Of a DNA stretch of 11,613 nucleotides, positions 7,676-11,613 are shown piece after piece. The first letter of the stretch is position 1. Each line of letters starts with the position of its first letter. A program made the position numbers and the translations under genes. The notes beneath the pieces were generated by a model that saw only the letters and a list, made by a program, of their open reading frames with translations, was not told the DNA's origin and ran no database searches. The DNA comes from Psychrilyobacter sp. (GTDB lineage: Bacteria; Fusobacteriota; Fusobacteriia; Fusobacteriales; Fusobacteriaceae), in contig JAUXGP010000027.1 in assembly GCA_030621995.1 (NCBI GenBank), positions 1 to 11,613 of the forward strand. The letters run 5' to 3'.

Positions 7676-8674
7676 CTACCTTACCCCTCCCTTTAATTCC
7701 ACTTTAGGAGAATCTGGATGAAGTAACCAGCACATAGATCTATGCCCCTCTCCACAGTGGAAAAATTCTGGCTGCTCCTCCATACATATATTCATAGCAT
7801 GTTCACACCTTGCTGCAAACGGGCATCCCTTTGGAGGGTGTAATAGATCTGGCGGTGTCCCATCTATCGGTACCAGCCTTTCTTTACTCTCTATTTTAGG
7901 TATAGACTTTAATAATCCTACTGTATATGGATGTTTTGGGTTGTAGAATATATCCTCTACCTTTCCTTCCTCCATGATAAGTCCGCCGTACATAACCAAT
8001 ACCCTGGAGCATACATCGGCTACTACCCCCAGATCATGAGTTATGAGCACTATAGATGTATTTAATTTATCCTTCAGTTCCTTCATAAGATCTAATATTT
8101 GAGCCTGGATAGTAACATCCAGTGCTGTGCTTGGTTCATCAGCAATAAGCAGATCCGGTTCACATGAAAGAGCTATGGCAATCATTACCCTTTGCCTCAT
8201 TCCGCCACTGAATTCATGGGGATAGGCTTTTATCCTTTTTGCCGGATCAGGTATTCCTACCAACGTTAACATCTCAATGGCCTTTTCCAGGGCTTCGGCT
8301 TTAGATACATTTTGATGTTTTCTAATAGCCTCCATAATCTGGTCCCCTACAGTATATACAGGATTTAATGAGGTCATCGGGTCTTGAAATATCATAGCTA
8401 TCTCATTTCCTCTTACACTCATCATTTCTTTCTTATTCTTCTTTAACAGGTCTTCCCCTTTAAAGATTATCTCACCACTTTTTACAGTTCCTGGATATTG
8501 CAGCAGTCCCATTATAGACATAGAGGTGATACTCTTTCCGCTTCCTGATTCTCCTACAATCCCCAAGGCTTCTCCTTTATTTAAACTATAACTTACACCT
8601 CTTACAGCCTGTACTTCCCCTAGGTGGGTAAAAAATGAAGTTTTTACGTCCTTAAGTTCAATTAATTTTTCCAT
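7676..8674 (-). CDS. oppD: Oligopeptide ABC transporter ATP-binding protein OppD
   Basis: The partner ATPase of OppF in the heterodimeric engine. It has 332 residues: Walker A GESGSGKS (41-48), Q97 in [10 protein letters not shown], signature FSGGMRQR (155-162), Walker B DEPSTALD (179-186) and H213 in THDLG. The C-terminal oligo/dipeptide domain ([12 protein letters not shown], 248-259) has cysteines C284, C290, C297 and C315 in a CX5CX6C-type arrangement, fitting a 4Fe-4S cluster as in OppF. The ATG at 8674 comes nine bases after the oppC stop. Its ribosome binding site is a run of Gs (GGGGGG) rather than the usual AGGAGG seen elsewhere in this window, which may lower its initiation or make it depend on coupling to oppC. 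The FSGGMRQR form and the longer linker before DLLKKNKKE separate it from OppF. Confidence 0.95.
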   Translation of the reverse strand: MEKLIELKDVKTSFFTHLGEVQAVRGVSYSLNKGEALGIVGESGSGKSITSMSIMGLLQYPGTVKSGEIIFKGEDLLKKNKKEMMSVRGNEIAMIFQDPMTSLNPVYTVGDQIMEAIRKHQNVSKAEALEKAIEMLTLVGIPDPAKRIKAYPHEFSGGMRQRVMIAIALSCEPDLLIADEPSTALDVTIQAQILDLMKELKDKLNTSIVLITHDLGVVADVCSRVLVMYGGLIMEEGKVEDIFYNPKHPYTVGLLKSIPKIESKERLVPIDGTPPDLLHPPKGCPFAARCEHAMNICMEEQPEFFHCGEGHRSMCWLLHPDSPKVELKGGVR

Positions 8675-8683
8675 GTTTCCCCC

Positions 8684-9856
8684 CTATTTTCTTAATCTTG
8701 GATCCAACGCATCTCTAAGTCCATCCCCTAAAAAGTTAAATGCAAGCATTGTTATACTTATTGCCATTGATGGAAAAAGCAATTGATATGGATAACTTCT
8801 TATTCCCGGCAAGGCATCACTGGCCAACGTTCCCCATGATGCCTGGGGAGCACTTACTCCAAGCCCTATAAAACTTAAAAATGATTCTGTAAATATTGCA
8901 TTTGGTATCATCATAGTCAGTGATACGATGATAGGTCCCATTGCATTTGGTATGATATGTCTGCTAAGTATCCTAAAATTATTGGCTCCTAGAGTTTTAG
9001 CAGCCATAACATATTCATGTTGTTTTATACTTAAGGTTTGACCCCTTACAATCCTTGCCATCCTTACCCAGAAGGTAATACCCATGGCTATTATAATGGT
9101 TTTTAATCCTGGAGCAATAATTACCATAAGTAAGATTACATACAGCAGTAATGGAATTGTACTTATTATATCCATTATTCTCGTCATTACTGCATCTACC
9201 CTTCCACCTAAATATCCAGATATTCCACCGTAAAATATTCCAATAAAGAAATTTACCAGGGTAGCTACTATTGCTACTGTAAGTGATATTCTTGCTCCAT
9301 AAAGAACCCTTATGAAGAGGTCTCTTCCGTGGGAATCAGTCCCAAAGAAATAAGTTTTATTAAAAACCCTCTTTGTTACCTCTGTTTCCTTATTCTCTAC
9401 CAATATTTTATATTTTTGGATACTTGGATTTTTCATAGCTAATTTAGCGTTTTTATAATCCAATACTACCCGTTTTCCATCTACTTCATAAATTTTTTGT
9501 GAATTCATTATGTCATTTTTGACAGGTCTCAATGAATCTAACAGTGCCCCGTCAGAAGTTACAGTAAATAACTTATATTCTGGATGTACATATATATAGT
9601 TGGATTTGTCCACTTCATATATATCAAATCTAGGAGCTATATTTCCAAATTTAAGATCCTGGTCTTCATAACTAAATTTAGATACCATAGGTCCAAAAAT
9701 TGCTGTTATAAATAATAAAATTATTACCACTAAGCCTATCATGGATAGTTTATTTTGTTTTAACCTTCTCCAAGCGTCCTGCCAATATGTAAGACTAGGT
9801 CTTATCTTCTTCTCACCTTTGATTTCCTCCGATGCTTTTTCCCATCTTTTATCCAT
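8684..9856 (-). CDS. oppC: Oligopeptide ABC transporter permease OppC with an enlarged external loop
   Basis: An inner-membrane permease forming the peptide channel with OppB. After a cytoplasmic N-terminus there is a first membrane helix (about 37-58). A long soluble segment follows, and then the BPD_transp_1 domain from FGTDSHGRDLF (171-181), with about five more helices and the EAA loop EYVMAAKTLGANNFRILSRH (281-300) that docks on the ATPases. Most OppC proteins have roughly 300 residues; this one has 390 because about 90 extra residues (about 78-168, charged, soluble) lie between helix 1 and the conserved FGTD. By topology these face outward, next to OppA. I chose ATG 9856, which follows GGGGGAAGG. 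An upstream ATG at 9874 would add six residues and overlap the oppB stop by eight bases, but has a poorer site. Neighbours fix its role in oppBCDFA. Confidence 0.92.
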   Translation of the reverse strand: MDKRWEKASEEIKGEKKIRPSLTYWQDAWRRLKQNKLSMIGLVVIILLFITAIFGPMVSKFSYEDQDLKFGNIAPRFDIYEVDKSNYIYVHPEYKLFTVTSDGALLDSLRPVKNDIMNSQKIYEVDGKRVVLDYKNAKLAMKNPSIQKYKILVENKETEVTKRVFNKTYFFGTDSHGRDLFIRVLYGARISLTVAIVATLVNFFIGIFYGGISGYLGGRVDAVMTRIMDIISTIPLLLYVILLMVIIAPGLKTIIIAMGITFWVRMARIVRGQTLSIKQHEYVMAAKTLGANNFRILSRHIIPNAMGPIIVSLTMMIPNAIFTESFLSFIGLGVSAPQASWGTLASDALPGIRSYPYQLLFPSMAISITMLAFNFLGDGLRDALDPRLRK

Positions 9857-9866
9857 ACCTTCCCCC

Positions 9867-10787
9867 TTAATCATGTAATTTAATCCTAGGATCTATCAAC
9901 ACATAGATGATATCTACTAAAAATACCATAATTATATAAAATCCTGCATAAAAGATTGTTACTCCCATGATAACTGTATAGTCTCTATTTCCTACACTTT
10001 CTACGAAATATTTTCCCATTCCAGGTATAGCAAAGATCTTTTCGATAACAAATGATCCAGTCAAAATTCCTGCTACCATTGGTCCTACATAGGTAACTAC
10101 TGGTAATAACGCATTTTTAAGAGCATGTTTTCCTATTACTACAAACTCCGACAACCCTTTGGCTCTGGCCGTCCTGATATAATCTTGCTGCAACACCTCT
10201 AACATAGATGATCTGGTCAGCTTAGATACAAAAGCCAGGGAGAATCCAGAAAGAGCTATTACTGGTCCGATATAATGTTTCCAGGAAGTAAGACCAAAAG
10301 CTGGCAGTATCCCTAATTTTCCACTAAATATATATATGATCATAGTTGCTATTACAAAACTCGGGATTGTCACCCCTAAAGTAGCTATAACGGTTACCAC
10401 ATAGTCTTCCCATTTATTTTGCTTCATAGCAGATATTATTCCCAATGGAATACCTATTATGAGTACCACTAATACAGCAGTTCCTCCTACCCTTGCAGAT
10501 ATCGGTAAGCCGACTTTTACTAAGTCAATTACCTCTACTCCTACTTTTTGAAACGAAGGACCGAAATCAAAACTAAACACCCCTTTCATATAGTCGAAAT
10601 ATTGTACATGTAACGGTGCATTCAAGTTGAACTTGGCCTCTAAGGCTGCTATTACTGCTGGTGGCAATGGTTTTTCCCTTGTAAAAGGTCCCCCAGGAAT
10701 AGCGTGCATCAAGAAAAAAGTCGCTGTAATAACTATATACAGTGTAAATAACATTTGACCCAATCGTTTAAAAATAAACTTTCCCAT
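9867..10787 (-). CDS. oppB: Oligopeptide ABC transporter permease OppB
   Basis: First gene of the opp operon and the second channel subunit. It has 306 residues, the same length as E. coli OppB as I recall it. An N-terminal helix (about 9-29, FKRLGQMLFTLYIVITATFF) precedes the external segment with GGPF and LNAPLHVQY. The permease domain follows with five further helices, including ARVGGTAVLVVLIIGIPLGI, and the EAA loop DYIRTARAKGLSEFVVIGKH. It ends with the typical DPRIKL tail. ATG at 10787 is preceded by GAGGAGG at a good distance. There is a leader of about 60 bases from the predicted transcription start, containing a palindrome. Confidence 0.95.
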   Translation of the reverse strand: MGKFIFKRLGQMLFTLYIVITATFFLMHAIPGGPFTREKPLPPAVIAALEAKFNLNAPLHVQYFDYMKGVFSFDFGPSFQKVGVEVIDLVKVGLPISARVGGTAVLVVLIIGIPLGIISAMKQNKWEDYVVTVIATLGVTIPSFVIATMIIYIFSGKLGILPAFGLTSWKHYIGPVIALSGFSLAFVSKLTRSSMLEVLQQDYIRTARAKGLSEFVVIGKHALKNALLPVVTYVGPMVAGILTGSFVIEKIFAIPGMGKYFVESVGNRDYTVIMGVTIFYAGFYIIMVFLVDIIYVLIDPRIKLHD

Positions 10788-10822
10788 TCTTTCCTCCTCT
10801 ATTATTAAATTTTGCTTAACAT

Positions 10823-10846
10823 ATACGTATCATTAATGATACATAT
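10823..10846. promoter_or_regulatory. Palindrome at the opp transcription start (candidate operator)
   Basis: GTATCATTAATGATAC (10827-10842) is a perfect 16-bp palindrome. With one mismatch pair it extends to 24 bp (10823-10846). It begins about where transcription from the opp promoter should start, at positions of roughly +1 to +24. A dimeric repressor bound there would block transcription; as RNA it would form a hairpin at the very 5' end. The binding protein is unknown and none is encoded nearby except the MerR-type regulator, whose operator differs. Confidence 0.55.
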
Positions 10847-10853
10847 TACTATA

Positions 10854-10881
10854 AATATAGCACATAAATCGTAATATTCAA
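10854..10881 (-). promoter_or_regulatory. Extended -10 promoter of the opp operon
   Basis: On the minus strand TTGAAT (10881-10876) and TATATT (10859-10854) are 16 bp apart, and the -10 is preceded by TGC, the extended -10 motif. Transcription would start near 10847, about 60 bases before the oppB ATG. This is the best-placed promoter in the gap between kdsA and oppB. Confidence 0.6.
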
Positions 10882-10935
10882 AATTGACATTCTAATGAAA
10901 AGATACCTTTTATAACTTTACAGTTTTAATTTTTT

Positions 10936-10965
10936 AATTTGATACCATTTTTTTAGTATCAAATT
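10936..10965. repeat. 10-bp perfect inverted repeat upstream of the opp promoter
   Basis: AATTTGATAC (10936-10945) and GTATCAAATT (10956-10965) are exact reverse complements ten bases apart. That puts the inner GATAC/GTATC elements at about two helical turns, centre to centre. It lies about 55 bases upstream of the opp -35 box. The same GATAC/GTATC core occurs in the palindrome at the start site and again at 11116-11120, so a common regulator could bind both. On plus-strand RNA the loop is rich in T, so it is not a terminator. Confidence 0.45.
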
Positions 10966-11214
10966 CTGAAAAAATAGAATTTAAACAACTATTTAGATGA
11001 ATAAAAATTAATTTTATTTTTAATTATTTTCCCCTATAAAATTTTAATTTTTCATAAGCAAAAGTATAAGCCGAATCAACAATAACCTTTATTTTTAGTT
11101 TATTTTAATATACTTGATACATAATTTGATTTATAAAAAACATCGAAGACTCATTTTTTAGTCCGATATATCTTTTTTAATAAACTAAAAGTGTTTTTAA
11201 AACTTAGAAAATAA
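10966..11214. other. AT-rich gene-free stretch between opp regulatory region and kdsA terminator
   Basis: I find no credible reading frame, tRNA or family RNA here. It contains AAAATTAATTTT (11005-11016), a further TTGATAC (11114-11120) next to ATTTGAT, and a bulged hairpin. In that hairpin ATCG-AA-GACT (11142-11151) pairs with AGTC-CGAT (11160-11167). Read on the minus strand the hairpin is followed by G and six Ts (11140-11135), which resembles a weak secondary terminator behind kdsA. Confidence 0.4.
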
Positions 11215-11241
11215 AAACCCTCCTAAAAATTAGGAGGGTTT
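11215..11241 (-). terminator. Intrinsic terminator of kdsA
   Basis: AAACCCTCCTAA (11215-11226) pairs perfectly with TTAGGAGGGTTT (11230-11241) around an AAA loop. On the minus strand the stem is followed by TTTATTTTC, a serviceable T-tract, 24 bases after the kdsA stop. It separates kdsA from the opp operon. Confidence 0.88.
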
Positions 11242-11265
11242 CAACTTTTCACAATAAGTTTCTAT

Positions 11266-11613
11266 CTATCTTTTTACTATCCCATCTATCTCCAATGCTA
11301 CCTTTAATATCCCCTCTAAATCCTCTAACTTCAGCATATTCGGACCGTCACAAGGAGCACAGTCTGGATCTTCATGTACCTCTGCAAATATTCCATCCAC
11401 TCCTACAGCCAAGGCTGCTCTCATCAATGGGAATACATATTCACGATTCCCGCCTGTACACGTTCCCTGTCCCCCTGGAATTTGTACTGAATGGGTAGCA
11501 TCAAATATTACGGGATATCCAAATTCTCTCATTTCCATAAACGATCTCATATCTACCACAAAGTTATTGTATCCGAAGGTTACCCCCCTTTCACACAACA
11601 TAAAGTTTTCACT
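11266..11613 (-). CDS. kdsA: 3-deoxy-D-manno-octulosonate 8-phosphate synthase (KdsA), C-terminal part
   Basis: KdsA condenses phosphoenolpyruvate with arabinose 5-phosphate to make Kdo-8-phosphate, the precursor of the Kdo sugar linking lipid A to the LPS core. Its presence implies a Gram-negative outer membrane. The last 115 codons are in the window and the gene continues past the right edge: the frame is open upstream of the first visible Met, giving SENFMLCERG. Family blocks are ERGVTFGYNNFVVDMRS, FDATHSVQIPGGQG (substrate and metal-binding His), EVHEDPD and DGPNML. In metal-dependent KdsA proteins the His of THSVQ, the Glu of EVH and the Asp of DGPN are metal ligands, and all three are present. 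The fourth ligand would be an N-terminal Cys outside the window, so the metal class stays open. The gene stops at TAG (11266-11268), just before its terminator. Confidence 0.95.
   Translation of the reverse strand, partial: SENFMLCERGVTFGYNNFVVDMRSFMEMREFGYPVIFDATHSVQIPGGQGTCTGGNREYVFPLMRAALAVGVDGIFAEVHEDPDCAPCDGPNMLKLEDLEGILKVALEIDGIVKR

Noticed and set aside
11295..11498. Plus-strand reading frame opposite kdsA
   Set aside because: It is antisense to conserved KdsA sequence, with no recognisable domain or start signal.

Overview
The window is AT-rich and looks like chromosomal DNA of an anaerobic Gram-negative member of the Fusobacteriota, in the Ilyobacter/Propionigenium/Psychrilyobacter/Cetobacterium range. 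This is an inference. The clues are the low GC, strong AGGAGG ribosome binding sites, a kdsA gene (Kdo for LPS, so an outer membrane) beside a CBS/DRTGG-type family II pyrophosphatase and a low-GC oligopeptide permease. No marker in the window fixes the genus. All genes except the pyrophosphatase lie on the minus strand.

Layout from left to right. (1) 1-995 minus: ligA, NAD-dependent DNA ligase, running off the left edge. Its frame is intact and well conserved except for one in-frame TAG at codon 184. (2) 996-1416: a 421-bp divergent intergenic region with promoter candidates and a 10-bp inverted repeat. (3) 1417-3033 plus: a 538-aa manganese-dependent inorganic pyrophosphatase with regulatory CBS/DRTGG domains, ending at a strong hairpin shared with the convergent neighbour. 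(4) 3085-4732 minus: a MerR-family regulator followed by a YqhD-type alcohol/aldehyde reductase. Both are read from a classic MerR promoter with a 19-bp spacer and a palindromic operator, so this is a self-contained aldehyde-response unit. (5) 4754-10881 minus: oppB-oppC-oppD-oppF-oppA, a complete oligopeptide ABC importer with its own extended -10 promoter, a near-perfect palindrome at the predicted transcription start and a strong terminator. (6) 10882-11214: AT-rich DNA without a gene but with several inverted repeats and recurring GATAC/GTATC motifs. (7) 11215-11613 minus: the 3' end of kdsA and its terminator.

The genes are mainly housekeeping: DNA joining, PPi removal, peptide import, carbonyl detoxification and LPS core sugar synthesis. 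I see no mobile element, CRISPR array, tRNA/rRNA gene or convincing new defence or biosynthetic system. The most unusual items are the in-frame amber codon in otherwise intact ligA, the MerR regulator that lacks the AdhR-type sensing cysteine, the palindrome at the opp start site, and a roughly 90-residue extra external loop in OppC.
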